From: Izhakiella australiensis | GTDB lineage: Bacteria > Pseudomonadota > Gammaproteobacteria > Enterobacterales > Enterobacteriaceae | Direction: 5' to 3' | DNA: 64,000 nt | Assembly (NCBI RefSeq): GCF_002006995.1 | Contig: NZ_MRUL01000001.1 | Location: 186,001 to 250,000, forward strand | Shown here: positions 1-8,315 of the stretch, in pieces | Layout of the letters: each line of letters opens with the position of its first letter | How positions within the stretch are numbered: the stretch's first letter is position 1 | Program-made: the position numbers and the translations under genes | The notes under the pieces: generated by a model | What the model was told of the DNA's origin: nothing | The model's database searches: none | What the model saw: the letters and a program-made list of their open reading frames with translations, nothing else

Positions 1-80
1 CAGCCCCAGCGTATATTTTGTATTGTGTTAAATGACTATATAAGCAGCCCGACAGGTTTTATTACGCCGGCATTGCAGCG

Positions 81-1175
81 TCACGCCTGGTGCTTCTGGA
101 ATTTAACCCATGCTTTGCTACCGCTTTGCGTCTGACGATTTTCCAGAATAAATTGCGCTCTGTGCAGCTGCGCGATGCGGGTGACGATACTTAGACCCAG
201 ACCAATGCCGCCGTAACGGCTATCCATGCGGGTAAAAGCGTTGCTGAGTTCGCCGCTTTTACTTTCATCAATGCCCGGCCCCTGATCTTCAACGATCAGC
301 ACCGGCTCGCTTAATGCTTCGCCTCTGATGGTGATTACCGATCCTGTGGGGCTGTAGCGGTGGGCATTTTCAACCAGGTTACGCAGTAGCACCCTAAGAA
401 GGGTTGCGTCGCCACGCACGTTCAATCCGGCATTTGTGATTATATCGAGCCGCTGCTGGCGCGAAGCGAGCATCGAACGCATGTCTTGCGCCATCGGTAA
501 AATGACATCTTGTTTTAATTCCACCTCCTGGTAGTTACCTGAAGCGAACGAGTGGCCGACGCGGGCAAGCTGCAGCAGCTGCAGCAGCTGCGACACGCTG
601 CTGGTCATCTGATCGAGTCTGTGTATCAGCGGGCGCACCGTAACATGCTGCTTTTTTTCCAGCAGCTCAAGGTGCAGCCTCAGTCCGGCCAGCGGCGTGC
701 GCAACTCATGGGCAACGTCGGCGGTAAACAGTCGCTCCCGCTCAAGGCTGGTTGTCAGACGCGCGATAAGGCGGTTAATCGCCTGAGCGACAGCATCGAT
801 TTCAATCACCGACTTTTGGTATTTGATTAACGTGAGGTCGTTTTCACTACGACTTTCTAGCTGTGATTGTAGCGCGGACAGCGGGCGGATAATCCATGTT
901 ACCGCCTGATAACAAAGCGCCAGCGTCATCACAATCATCATTACGCTGGGCATCGCCAGACTGAAAACCGCTTCTCTGATCTCTTTATCGATATGCTGTT
1001 GTTTGTCGACATTATTCAGAGCGGCTTCGACCATAAAGCCAACTTGCTCTTTGCTTTCGTGCCATAACCAGCAGACGCTGATAATCTGGCAAAATAAAAT
1101 AATAAATCCGATGACCACCATAAGTCTGAAACGCAGCGTATTGTATCGTTGCATAACAAAATTATTTGCTGGCAT
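81..1175 (-). CDS. pmrB: PmrB (BasS) sensor histidine kinase
   Basis: Inner-membrane sensor of the PmrAB two-component system. In the family it senses ferric iron, mild acid and cationic peptides and phosphorylates PmrA to switch on lipid A modification. Two membrane segments are visible (about residues 16-38 and 74-96) around a short periplasmic loop, then a HAMP linker, the H-box with phospho-accepting His156 ([10 protein letters not shown]), an N-box (NLVENAHRY) and the G boxes DQGPGI and GGIGLGLSI. The start overlaps the end of pmrA by 14 bp, so the two are co-transcribed. Met8 is an alternative start. Compared with my memory of E. coli BasS there is a three-residue insertion in the second DHp helix (LLQLLQLLQ), made by a tandem 9-bp repeat at 570-587. 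Family assignment is very firm. Confidence 0.95.
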   Translation of the reverse strand: MPANNFVMQRYNTLRFRLMVVIGFIILFCQIISVCWLWHESKEQVGFMVEAALNNVDKQQHIDKEIREAVFSLAMPSVMMIVMTLALCYQAVTWIIRPLSALQSQLESRSENDLTLIKYQKSVIEIDAVAQAINRLIARLTTSLERERLFTADVAHELRTPLAGLRLHLELLEKKQHVTVRPLIHRLDQMTSSVSQLLQLLQLARVGHSFASGNYQEVELKQDVILPMAQDMRSMLASRQQRLDIITNAGLNVRGDATLLRVLLRNLVENAHRYSPTGSVITIRGEALSEPVLIVEDQGPGIDESKSGELSNAFTRMDSRYGGIGLGLSIVTRIAQLHRAQFILENRQTQSGSKAWVKFQKHQA

Positions 1176-1845
1176 TGCCTTGCTCCTCTGGCTTAATCAG
1201 CGCATAGCCAAAGCCGCGAATGGTTTTAATGGCTGAACGGCCCACTTTGTCACGCAGATTATGAATATGCACTTCCAGCGCATTGATTGAAGGCTCGCTT
1301 GCCCAGTTATAGATATCGTTAAATAAAATTTCCCGATGTACTGCCTGTCCGGCTTTGAGCATCAGACGTACCAGAATAGCGTACTCTTTCGGCGTTAACT
1401 CCAGCCGCTTTCCCGCATGATTGACCTGTTTCGCAGCGATGTTTAGCGCTAATTCCCCCACCTCAACCCAATCTTCGCCCTGGTTTTCACTACGGCGAAT
1501 AAGCGCACGGATGCGGGCCATCAGCTCATCAAGGGCAAACGGTTTAACCAGATAATCATCAGCCCCTGAGTCCAGACCGATAATGCGGTCGGCCACGGTA
1601 TCGCGGGCCGTTAAAATTAATACCGGTAGCCTGTTTTTCTGCCGCCGCAGGCGCAGCAAAAAGCGCAGCCCGTCCTCATCCGGCAGTCCCAGATCGAGTA
1701 TGATCAGGCTGTAATGACCGCCAGCCAGGCAGGCTTCTGCGTAGCGCACCGTCGAAACGCCATCGCAAATATAGCCTTCACTTTCCAGCGCAGTAACCAG
1801 ACCCTGTAGCAGCAGCTGATCATCTTCAACCACCAGTATTTTCAT
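1162..1845 (-). CDS. pmrA: PmrA (BasR) response regulator
   Basis: OmpR-family response regulator, partner of PmrB. The N-terminal receiver domain has acidic residues 8-9, phospho-acceptor Asp51 ([10 protein letters not shown]) and the conserved Lys in VKPF. The C-terminal winged helix ends in the [10 protein letters not shown] / TIRGFGYAL recognition region. The protein closely follows E. coli BasR along its length. The frame opens upstream at a GTG (1854), but the ATG at 1845 is preferred: it begins MKILVVEDD as in the family and has GGAG about 8 nt upstream. eptA (pmrC), which precedes basRS in E. coli, is not upstream; the repeat field begins there instead. PmrA boxes at 2067-2103 suggest autoregulation. 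Confidence 0.95.
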   Translation of the reverse strand: MKILVVEDDQLLLQGLVTALESEGYICDGVSTVRYAEACLAGGHYSLIILDLGLPDEDGLRFLLRLRRQKNRLPVLILTARDTVADRIIGLDSGADDYLVKPFALDELMARIRALIRRSENQGEDWVEVGELALNIAAKQVNHAGKRLELTPKEYAILVRLMLKAGQAVHREILFNDIYNWASEPSINALEVHIHNLRDKVGRSAIKTIRGFGYALIKPEEQGNASK

Positions 1846-2066
1846 TAAAATCACTCCGCTTAAGGTTGGTTACGGCGCTGCCACTGTGACCAGCTATTTT
1901 GCCTGCTGGCAGCGCGGGTGGATTGTGTTCACTTTTGGAGTACGCGGTACGCCGATTGGTTGCATTTTCAGCAAAATGAATGCCTCAGATACCGATACCT
2001 GCTCCATTTGCCGGTAGCGCGGTTGCCCGGATGCAACCGCTAAAGCGTCCATCATCGACAGGTAAG

Positions 2067-2103
2067 ATTAAGTGAACCTTAAGGTGCTTAAGCTCAGCTT
2101 AAT
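2067..2103. promoter_or_regulatory. Cluster of PmrA-box half sites
   Basis: Four hexamers of YTTAAK type lie here: ATTAAG (2067-2072), CTTAAG (2078-2083), CTTAAG (2087-2092) and CTTAAT (2098-2103). The first and second, and the third and fourth, are each separated by exactly 5 bp, the spacing of the known PmrA box. On the minus strand the first pair reads CTTAAG-GTTCA-CTTAAT and faces pmrA about 220 bp away. Single half site CTTAAG also occurs at 1859-1864, next to the pmrA ribosome binding site. Autoregulation of pmrAB is the likely role. Stretch 1866-2066 holds no gene. Confidence 0.7.
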
Positions 2104-3264
2104 ATTTGTAGGATAGGGGGCGCTGATTTCTTCACCGCCGGTGGGTTATTCCGTTCGCCTGTGCGGCGGCTGGCTGATTTCTCCACCTTAGGTGGGTTGC
2201 TTATTTCACCCATGGTGGACTGTTCCGTTCGCCTGTGCGGCGAGTGCCATCGTTGCCCGCCGCTGCGGGCGACCGGCAAGGGGCCATCAAACGTCATGGT
2301 CCCTTGACCCCGGACTTCCGGCAGTTTCTGCGTGGCTGCGCCCTTCCCTCACGCATGTAGCCCGCCGTACGGGCCGTTCGCGATGCGTTCCCGACGCAGC
2401 GCTTACTTTCGCCGCATCCCTGCGGCTCACCCTGGCGGGCTTCATTCGTTCGGCGCAGAAAAGCCTGTTGGAGCAGGGTTGTGGGAAACGGCATCCGTTT
2501 TTTAATCGATAACGGCGTTGGGCGCAGATTTGCTGGTACCTCAACGTTGTTATCGAGCGGGTGGCTGATTTCTCCACCTTAGGTGGGTTGCTTATTTCAC
2601 CCATGGTGGACTGTTCCGTTCGCCTGTGCGGCGAGTGCCATCGTTGCCCGCCGCTGCGGGCGACCGGCAAGGGGCCATCAAACGTCATGGCCCCTTGACC
2701 CCGGACTTCCGGCAGTTTCTGCGTGGCTGCGTCCTTCCCTCACGCATGTAGCCCGCCGTACGGGCCGTTCGCGATGCGTTCCCGACGCAGCGCTTACTTT
2801 CGCCGCATCCGTGCGGCTCACCCTGGCGGGCTTCATTCGTTCGGCGCAGAAAAGCCTGCTGGTGCAGGATTGTGGGAAACGGCATCCGTTTTTAATCGAT
2901 AACAGCGTTGGGAAGCAGATTTGCTGGCATCTCAACGTTGCTATCGAGCTGGTGGCTGATTTATTCACCTCTGGTGGGTTGTTCCGTTCGCCTGCCAGGC
3001 AGGTGACTTATTTGCCCGCCGCTGCGGGCGACCGGCAAGGGGCCATCAAACGTCATGGCCCCTTGACCCCGGACTTCCGGCAGTTTCTGCGTGGCTGCGC
3101 CCTTCCCTCACTGCTTCAGCCCGCCGTACGGGCCGTTCGCGATGCGTTCCCGACGCAGCGCTTACTTTCGCCGCATCCCTGCGGCTCATCCTGGCGGGCT
3201 TCATTCGTTCGGCGCAGAAAAGCCTGTTGATACAGGTTTGTGGGAAACGGCATCCGTTTTTTAT
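2104..3264. repeat. 391-bp tandem repeat array, non-coding
   Basis: A GC-rich unit recurs with an exact 391-bp period: the anchor TGGCTGATTT occurs at 2171, 2562 and 2953. Units 1 (2171-2561) and 2 (2562-2952) are nearly identical. Unit 3 (2953 to about 3264) has a short deletion near its start and diverges at its end. A truncated start of the unit also sits at about 2120-2170. Each unit carries inverted repeats, notably CAAGGGGCCAT / ATGGCCCCTTG around an 8-nt loop (one mismatch in unit 1) and CACC-CAT-GGTG. Open frames cross the units on both strands but have low-complexity Arg/Ala/Pro-rich composition, no ribosome binding sites and no family resemblance, so I treat the array as non-coding. 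Confidence 0.85.
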
Positions 3265-3846
3265 TAAAAAGCAAAAGACAGGTTACCGGTATTCAGTCCG
3301 GCGCAGACTTGGTTTTTTTACTAAAGCGATGAAGAAGTTTACGGGGGAGGAGAAGGCCCGGCTGATTTCAGCAGGCTCGCGGCCAGGGATGGCCGTGCGC
3401 CAGGCCACACGGACGTGCTTGTGCCGGTGCGGAAAGCAGCCGGGCCTTCTGTGACCTGGGTACCGGGCTTGCAGCAATGAAGGTCTGCCGTTTACGCACC
3501 AGGCCACACGGACGTGCTTGTGCCGGTGCGAAAAGCAGCCGGACCTTCTGCGACCTGGGTGCCGGGCTTGCAGCAATGAAGGTCTGCCGTTTGCGCACCA
3601 GGCCACATGGACGTGCTTGTGCCGGTGCGGGAAGCAGCCGGGCTTTCTGTGACCTGGGTGCCGGGCTTGCAGCAATGAGGGTCTGCCGTTTGCCAACCGT
3701 GCGGGTCGTTCGCGATGCGTTCCCGGCGCAGCGCTTACTTTCGCCGCTTCCCCTGCCAGGCTTCATTTGCCCGGCGCAGAAAAGCCTGCTGGTGAGCCAG
3801 TTTGCTGAAAACGGTGCCCGTTTAAAATTGATAACGGCGTTTTTCT
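3265..3846. repeat. Degenerate repeat unit with a 99-bp triplicate
   Basis: A 99-bp segment starting CAGGCCACAC is present three times in direct tandem, at 3401-3499, 3500-3598 and 3599 to about 3690, with a few substitutions between copies. The flank at 3691-3800 matches the second half of the 391-bp units (TTCGCGATGCGTTCCC, then GCGCAGAAAAGCCTGCTGG), so the triplicate looks inserted into, or amplified within, a fourth degenerate unit. Because 99 is divisible by three, frames stay open across the copies on both strands, but nothing supports translation. Confidence 0.8.
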
Positions 3847-3858
3847 GACTCTGCGCAG

Positions 3859-4569
3859 CTAACGCAGTGCCCGCTGCCGGCGTCGTTCTGTGTCATCCAG
3901 ATGGTGCTGCATTGCGGCGCTGGCCGCTGCGGCATCGCCGTTGAGAATGTGCTCCAGCAGCGTTTTATGCAGCGGCAGCGACACCGCGTGGTTTTCGTTG
4001 GCGTCAGGGTTGGTCTGGCGCAATGACATGATCATTGTCGTGCGAATGGCATTGGCAATCGGCAGTAAAAACTGATTGTGACTGGCTTGCAGAATGGCAG
4101 TATGAAATTCAAGGTCGGCACGGATAAACAGCTCAACATTACCTTTGGACGCGTACATTTTTTCATAGGCGGCCTCAATGTGCGCCTTGTCCTCTTTACT
4201 ACCGCGCGTGGCGGCCAGCGCCGCCGCAGGCGGCTCAACGATGCGGCGAACTTCCATGAGCTGCGCCAGGGTCTCCACGCTGTCGCCCATTTCGTTATGC
4301 CAGTCCAGAAACTGCGGGTCGAGCTGCTGCCAGGCGGTTCTTGGCCGCACGGTGGTGCCTTTCCGCTGGCGTGAATCAAGCATTCCTTTCGAGATCAATA
4401 CCTGAAGCGCTTCGCGCAGCACGGTTCTGCTGACGCCGTAGTGTTCCAGCAGCTGGGTTTCATTGGGCAAAAGTTTGCCGGGCTGCAGTCTGCCGTCAAT
4501 GATTTGGCGGCCAATATCCTCAACCAGCTGATCGGCCATAGTACGCTTCAATGAGGCGGAAAAAATCAT
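3859..4569 (-). CDS. GntR-family (FadR/FCD) transcriptional regulator
   Basis: Cytosolic one-component repressor of 236 residues. The N-terminal winged helix-turn-helix (about residues 8-75) has the GntR signature LPNETQLLEHYGVSRTVLRE. The helical FCD ligand domain carries likely metal ligands in DLEFHTAIL, LHKTLLEHI and MQHHLDD. It resembles DgoR and related sugar-acid regulators. It diverges from the dehydratase and MFS genes to its right, and the 108-bp gap holds repeated TCATATTTTATGA elements, one covering its own start codon. The inferred role is an autoregulated repressor released by the sugar acid or a derivative. The exact effector is not visible. Confidence 0.85.
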   Translation of the reverse strand: MIFSASLKRTMADQLVEDIGRQIIDGRLQPGKLLPNETQLLEHYGVSRTVLREALQVLISKGMLDSRQRKGTTVRPRTAWQQLDPQFLDWHNEMGDSVETLAQLMEVRRIVEPPAAALAATRGSKEDKAHIEAAYEKMYASKGNVELFIRADLEFHTAILQASHNQFLLPIANAIRTTMIMSLRQTNPDANENHAVSLPLHKTLLEHILNGDAAAASAAMQHHLDDTERRRQRALR

Positions 4570-4614
4570 ATTTTATGAACTCCGTCAAAAAATCATATTT
4601 ATCATATTTTATGA
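4566..4614. promoter_or_regulatory. Candidate operators of the GntR regulator
   Basis: TCATATTTTATGA, a near-palindrome, occurs at 4566-4578 and 4602-4614 with a further half site TCATATTT at 4593-4600. The full sites are 36 bp apart. They lie between the divergent regulator and dehydratase genes. A separate hexamer pair GTTAAC-N7-GTTAAC follows at 4615-4633. Confidence 0.6.
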
Positions 4615-4676
4615 GTTAACCATTGCTGTTAACTATATCAGTAAGTTCGGTTTACGTGGCAGATATGAGGTTAAAA

Positions 4677-5810
4677 GTGAAAATCAAAAAGGTAACAACA
4701 CACATCCTGTCGGCAAAACTTAGCGCGCCCTTCTCCTATTCCCGCGCCTGGTATGACACCCGTACCGCGATGCTGGTGGAAATTGAAACTGACAACGGCC
4801 TGACGGGCTGGGGAGAGTGCTACGGGCCTGCCATCATGACCGAGGCGGTGGTGCGTGGCATTACGCCCTGGCTTATCGGCGCCGATCCGCTGAAAAGTGA
4901 TTTCCTCTGGGAGGAGATTTACGCCAACCTGCGCGATCACGGCCAGAAAGGGCTGGTGGTTGAAGGTTTGAGCGGCATCGATATCGCCCTGTGGGATATC
5001 CGCGGCAAGTATTTCTCCTGCCCGGCGTATCAGCTGCTGGGCGGCAGCCGGCGGGATGACGTGCAGGCGTATGCTACCGGCTTGTATCGCCGTCGCGAGG
5101 GCAATCCGCTGGAGTATTTGCCTGCGGAGGCTGCGGGCTACGTCGAGCAGGGATTTGCCGCGGTGAAGCTGAAAGTGGGCTTTGGCGTCAAGCAGGACGT
5201 GGCCATCACGGCGGCGGTGCGTGAGGCTATCGGCCCCGACGTTGAGCTGATGGTGGATGCGAACCATGCCTATGACGCGGTAGCCGCCATTCAGCTCGGA
5301 CGGCAAATCGAGCAGTACGATATCAGCTGGTTTGAAGAGCCGGTGCCGCCGGAGGATCTCGCCGGCTATAAGGCGGTGAAAGCCGCGCTGGCGATACCGC
5401 TGGCCGGCGGGGAGTGCGAATACACCCGGCTGGGCTTTCGCGAGGTGCTGACGCAACACGCCATGGACATCATTCAGCCAGATATCTGCGCCGCCGGAGG
5501 CCTGTCCGAATGTAAGAAAATCGCTGATATGGCATGGAGCTTTGGCGTGCGTACTAATCCGCACGTCTGGGGCAGCGGTATCGGCATTGCCGCATCCTTG
5601 CAGTTCGTGGCGATGGTGCCCAGCCACACCCCGGCGTCGCTGAATCCGCAGCAGCCGATTTTTGAATTTGATCAGACCGAACATCCGGTGCGTATGGACA
5701 TTCTGCAAACGCCGATTAGCCATCAGCGTGGACGCATCGCTATTCCTCAGGGGCCAGGGCTTGGCATTGAGATTAACCGCCAGGCTTTGCAGGCTTACAA
5801 GGTAAACTAA
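4677..5810 (+). CDS. Mandelate racemase-subgroup enolase-superfamily dehydratase
   Basis: Cytosolic enzyme of 377 residues that abstracts the proton alpha to a carboxylate using Mg2+, most likely dehydrating a sugar acid to a 2-keto-3-deoxy acid. Visible residues, counted from the chosen start: the KxK acid/base motif at Lys164/Lys166 (AVKLKVGFG), metal ligands Asp194 (VDAN), Glu220 (WFEEP) and Glu246 (GGECEY), and the base His296 (NPHVWGSG). The frame opens further upstream (4623), but GTG 4677 is preferred: AGG lies about 8 nt upstream and the protein then begins MKIKKVTTH as relatives do. The next gene, an MFS transporter, starts 3 nt after the stop. The substrate is not assignable; galactonate, rhamnonate or altronate-like acids are possible. 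Confidence 0.88.
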   Translation: MKIKKVTTHILSAKLSAPFSYSRAWYDTRTAMLVEIETDNGLTGWGECYGPAIMTEAVVRGITPWLIGADPLKSDFLWEEIYANLRDHGQKGLVVEGLSGIDIALWDIRGKYFSCPAYQLLGGSRRDDVQAYATGLYRRREGNPLEYLPAEAAGYVEQGFAAVKLKVGFGVKQDVAITAAVREAIGPDVELMVDANHAYDAVAAIQLGRQIEQYDISWFEEPVPPEDLAGYKAVKAALAIPLAGGECEYTRLGFREVLTQHAMDIIQPDICAAGGLSECKKIADMAWSFGVRTNPHVWGSGIGIAASLQFVAMVPSHTPASLNPQQPIFEFDQTEHPVRMDILQTPISHQRGRIAIPQGPGLGIEINRQALQAYKVN

Positions 5811-5812
5811 TC

Positions 5813-7099
5813 ATGCAACCAAAACATCATACTCCGCAGCAGGCCTCTGACAGCCCATGGCTAAAAATAGGCGGTTCCCTGCTGATCGGGATGTTTGTGT
5901 CGTATCTTGATCGTACCAACCTGTCCGTTGCGCTACCCGAACTTTCACAGGATTTAGGCTTCGCCGGCAGCAATTTTGCCCAGGTCTCCAGCTGGGCGCT
6001 GACCACATTTCTTATTGGCTACACCATTGCCAACATTCTGGGCGGGTTATTTACCCGCAACGCCGACCCTAAACGGGTGGCGCTCTGGTGTGTGACGTTG
6101 TGGTCAATTGCTACCGTAGCGGTCGGCTTTACTCACTCCATCTGGGTACTGCTGATTTGCCGGGTGATTTTAGGCATTACCGAAGGTATCTACTGGCCGC
6201 AGCAGTCACGTTTTGCCCGCGCATGGTTTTCGCCGCAGCAGCGCACCCGGGCGAACAGCGTGGTGCAGTTCTACGGTCAGTATCTGGCGCTGGCGCTGGG
6301 TTTTATTGTGCTGACGCCGCTTTATGACGCTTTTGGCTGGCGCGTGCTGTTTTTTATTACCGGCGGGCTGGGGCTGGTGGTTATCGTTCCGCTGTACATG
6401 AAAAATCTTCGTCCGGAAGCGGAGGCGCCTTATCGCGATGAAAAAGTGCATTCCTCGGTAGCCGTGAAGCTGAGCCTGGCATCCTTTGGCGGTCCGGCAT
6501 TTTTCCTGCTGATTTTTACCTACATTGCACAGAGTATGTTGTTTTGGGGGATTACCCTGTGGATCCCGCTGGTGGTGCGCTCGCTCGGCTTTACCGGCTT
6601 CTCTCAGGCCATTGCCAGCGCGGTACCTTATCTGGCGGCGGTGCTGCTGGCGATCCCTATTGCGCGTATCAGTGATAAAACCAACCGGCGGGTACTGATT
6701 GCCTCGCTGGGGCTGCTGATTCCGGGTTGTCTGATTATTACGCTGCCGCTGATCGACAGCGCGGTGTTAAAAATCGCGCTGATTACCGTCGCGATGGGGT
6801 ACTACGCCAGCAGCTTTACGCCAAACATTTGGTCGCTGATCCAAAATAGCGTAGCGCCGAGTGCTACCGGGCCGGCTGCCGGAATTATCAACGGCATCGG
6901 TTCCGGCGGCGGCGGCACCATTGCCGGGCTGCTGGTCGGTATGATGTATATGAAAACCGGCTCGTACCTGGCGGGCTTTGTGGTGATCGGCATTATTGTG
7001 GTGTGCGGTGGCTTGTCATTAATGCTATGGGGACGGCTGCAAAGAAAACCGGCGGCCAATCGGCCGCCGCTGGGGGCGGATAGCCAGCAGCTCAACTAG
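5813..7099 (+). CDS. MFS transporter, anion:cation symporter family
   Basis: Inner-membrane transporter of 428 residues with about twelve hydrophobic helices. The N-terminal half has the ACS-type motif SYLDRTNLSVALPEL and the loop region GGLFTRNADPKRV. It follows the dehydratase with a 2-nt gap, so the pair is an operon: uptake of a sugar acid, then its dehydration. Proton-coupled uptake of organic anions (galactonate, glucarate, phthalate, pantothenate) is the general function of the family. The particular substrate cannot be read from sequence. A strong hairpin follows. Confidence 0.88.
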   Translation: MQPKHHTPQQASDSPWLKIGGSLLIGMFVSYLDRTNLSVALPELSQDLGFAGSNFAQVSSWALTTFLIGYTIANILGGLFTRNADPKRVALWCVTLWSIATVAVGFTHSIWVLLICRVILGITEGIYWPQQSRFARAWFSPQQRTRANSVVQFYGQYLALALGFIVLTPLYDAFGWRVLFFITGGLGLVVIVPLYMKNLRPEAEAPYRDEKVHSSVAVKLSLASFGGPAFFLLIFTYIAQSMLFWGITLWIPLVVRSLGFTGFSQAIASAVPYLAAVLLAIPIARISDKTNRRVLIASLGLLIPGCLIITLPLIDSAVLKIALITVAMGYYASSFTPNIWSLIQNSVAPSATGPAAGIINGIGSGGGGTIAGLLVGMMYMKTGSYLAGFVVIGIIVVCGGLSLMLWGRLQRKPAANRPPLGADSQQLN

Positions 7100-7109
7100 C
7101 TGATAATGA

Positions 7110-7136
7110 CCTGCGGCGGCTTAAAACCGCCGCAGG
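7110..7136 (+). terminator. Rho-independent terminator of the dehydratase operon
   Basis: Perfect 10-bp stem CCTGCGGCGG / CCGCCGCAGG with a 7-nt loop, followed by TATTAATTTTA. It lies 10 bp after the MFS stop. The T tract is interrupted. Confidence 0.7.
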
Positions 7137-7267
7137 TATTAATTTTACCGTTAATTAAACAAGACTGTATTGGGCTGGCACTTGCGCTAATCCCCCTTTG
7201 GCATTGCCGCCAGGACAGGGAAGCGGCTTGCCGGACGTGCAGTAGCGATAACCACCCGCTCTGTCGG

Positions 7268-8176
7268 CTACGGGGTTGGAGTTGACGCTAACCAGGCTTT
7301 AGTAAATTCAATAAAATTTCCCGCCAGCGACCCGGCCAGATAGTCCTCCCAGACCAGGCTGATAGAAAAAGTGGCGTGCGCATCAACAATGGGAATACCG
7401 GCCAGATTAGCCGGCAAGGCGCCCCGCAGCGAAGAGCCCAGTACGGTAATTCCCATCCCCATGGAAACCAGGCGCAGCAGAACGGGAATATCGTCGCCTT
7501 CGTCGACTATTTTCGGTAAAAAGCCGGTTTTAACACAGGCCCCTTCAAGGAGGGCGCGAAAAGAACGCCATCTGCTAATCGAGCCAACCACCCACGACTC
7601 GCCAGCCAGGTCGGCGAGGTGAACGCCTGAGGCGCTCGCCAGCGCATGGCTGCGCGGCAGCACCAACATAAACTGCTCCCGGTCGATAATGATATGACGT
7701 TCGGGATCGCTACAGGCGACTGATAGCATAAAGCCCAGATCGATTTCGCCGCGCTTAAGTGCCAGCAGCTGCTCTTCTGAGGACATCAGATAGGTACTGA
7801 CCCGAACCTGCGGGCATTTTTCTTTAAAGCGAACCACGATTTCTGACATCCGGCTGTGGGTGGAAAGCGCCGAATAACTGGCAACCAGGGTTCCGGCTTC
7901 TCCCGTTGCGGCCTGGCGTGCCGAACGCACCGCCAGGTGAAGCTGATCAAAAGCCAGGCTGGCTTTTTCCGCCAGCAGCGCTCCGGCTGCGGTGAGCGAA
8001 ACCTGGCGGGTGGTGCGCGTCAGCAGGACTAAGCCCAGCTCCTCCTCCAGCGCTTTAACCGCACGGCTTACCGCCGGCTGGGCGATAAACAGTTTCTGCG
8101 CGGCGGCTCTGAAGCTGAGCGTTTGCGCCACCACTAAAAACGTTTGCAGGCGCTCCAGATTAGGCAAGCGCGTCAT
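7268..8176 (-). CDS. LysR-family transcriptional regulator
   Basis: Regulator of 302 residues with an N-terminal helix-turn-helix (LERLQTFLVVAQTLSFRAAA, then LFIAQPAVSRAVKALEEELG) and a C-terminal periplasmic-binding-like effector domain. The frame stays open to 8470, but the extension is unlike the family and overlaps the divergent gene's leader, so ATG 8176 is chosen, placing the LysR motif at residues 5-65. It diverges from the nitrilase-family hydrolase across about 140 bp, the usual arrangement in which a LysR protein controls the opposite operon and itself. The effector is unknown. Confidence 0.88.
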   Translation of the reverse strand: MTRLPNLERLQTFLVVAQTLSFRAAAQKLFIAQPAVSRAVKALEEELGLVLLTRTTRQVSLTAAGALLAEKASLAFDQLHLAVRSARQAATGEAGTLVASYSALSTHSRMSEIVVRFKEKCPQVRVSTYLMSSEEQLLALKRGEIDLGFMLSVACSDPERHIIIDREQFMLVLPRSHALASASGVHLADLAGESWVVGSISRWRSFRALLEGACVKTGFLPKIVDEGDDIPVLLRLVSMGMGITVLGSSLRGALPANLAGIPIVDAHATFSISLVWEDYLAGSLAGNFIEFTKAWLASTPTP

Positions 8177-8315
8177 TGATAACCATCCGGCATCAATAGC
8201 CCCCTCAATTGATCTTGGACTTTGTTCCTCGCAGACACAAATATCGATCCTGTACCCCACAGTCCGCGATGCACTGGAAAGCCGCGTATATCTGATAAAA
8301 AAACAGGAGAAAATG

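Noticed and set aside
3401..3690. Possible CRISPR-like repeat
   Set aside because: The 99-bp copies are contiguous with no unique spacers, there are only three, and no cas genes are nearby.
2192..3848. Several open frames of 66-215 codons across the repeat field on both strands
   Set aside because: They follow repeat boundaries, have Arg/Ala/Pro-rich low-complexity products, lack ribosome binding sites and resemble no family.
4671..5723. 350-codon frame antisense to the dehydratase
   Set aside because: Shadow of a GC-rich coding strand; the sense product has all catalytic residues and the antisense product matches nothing.
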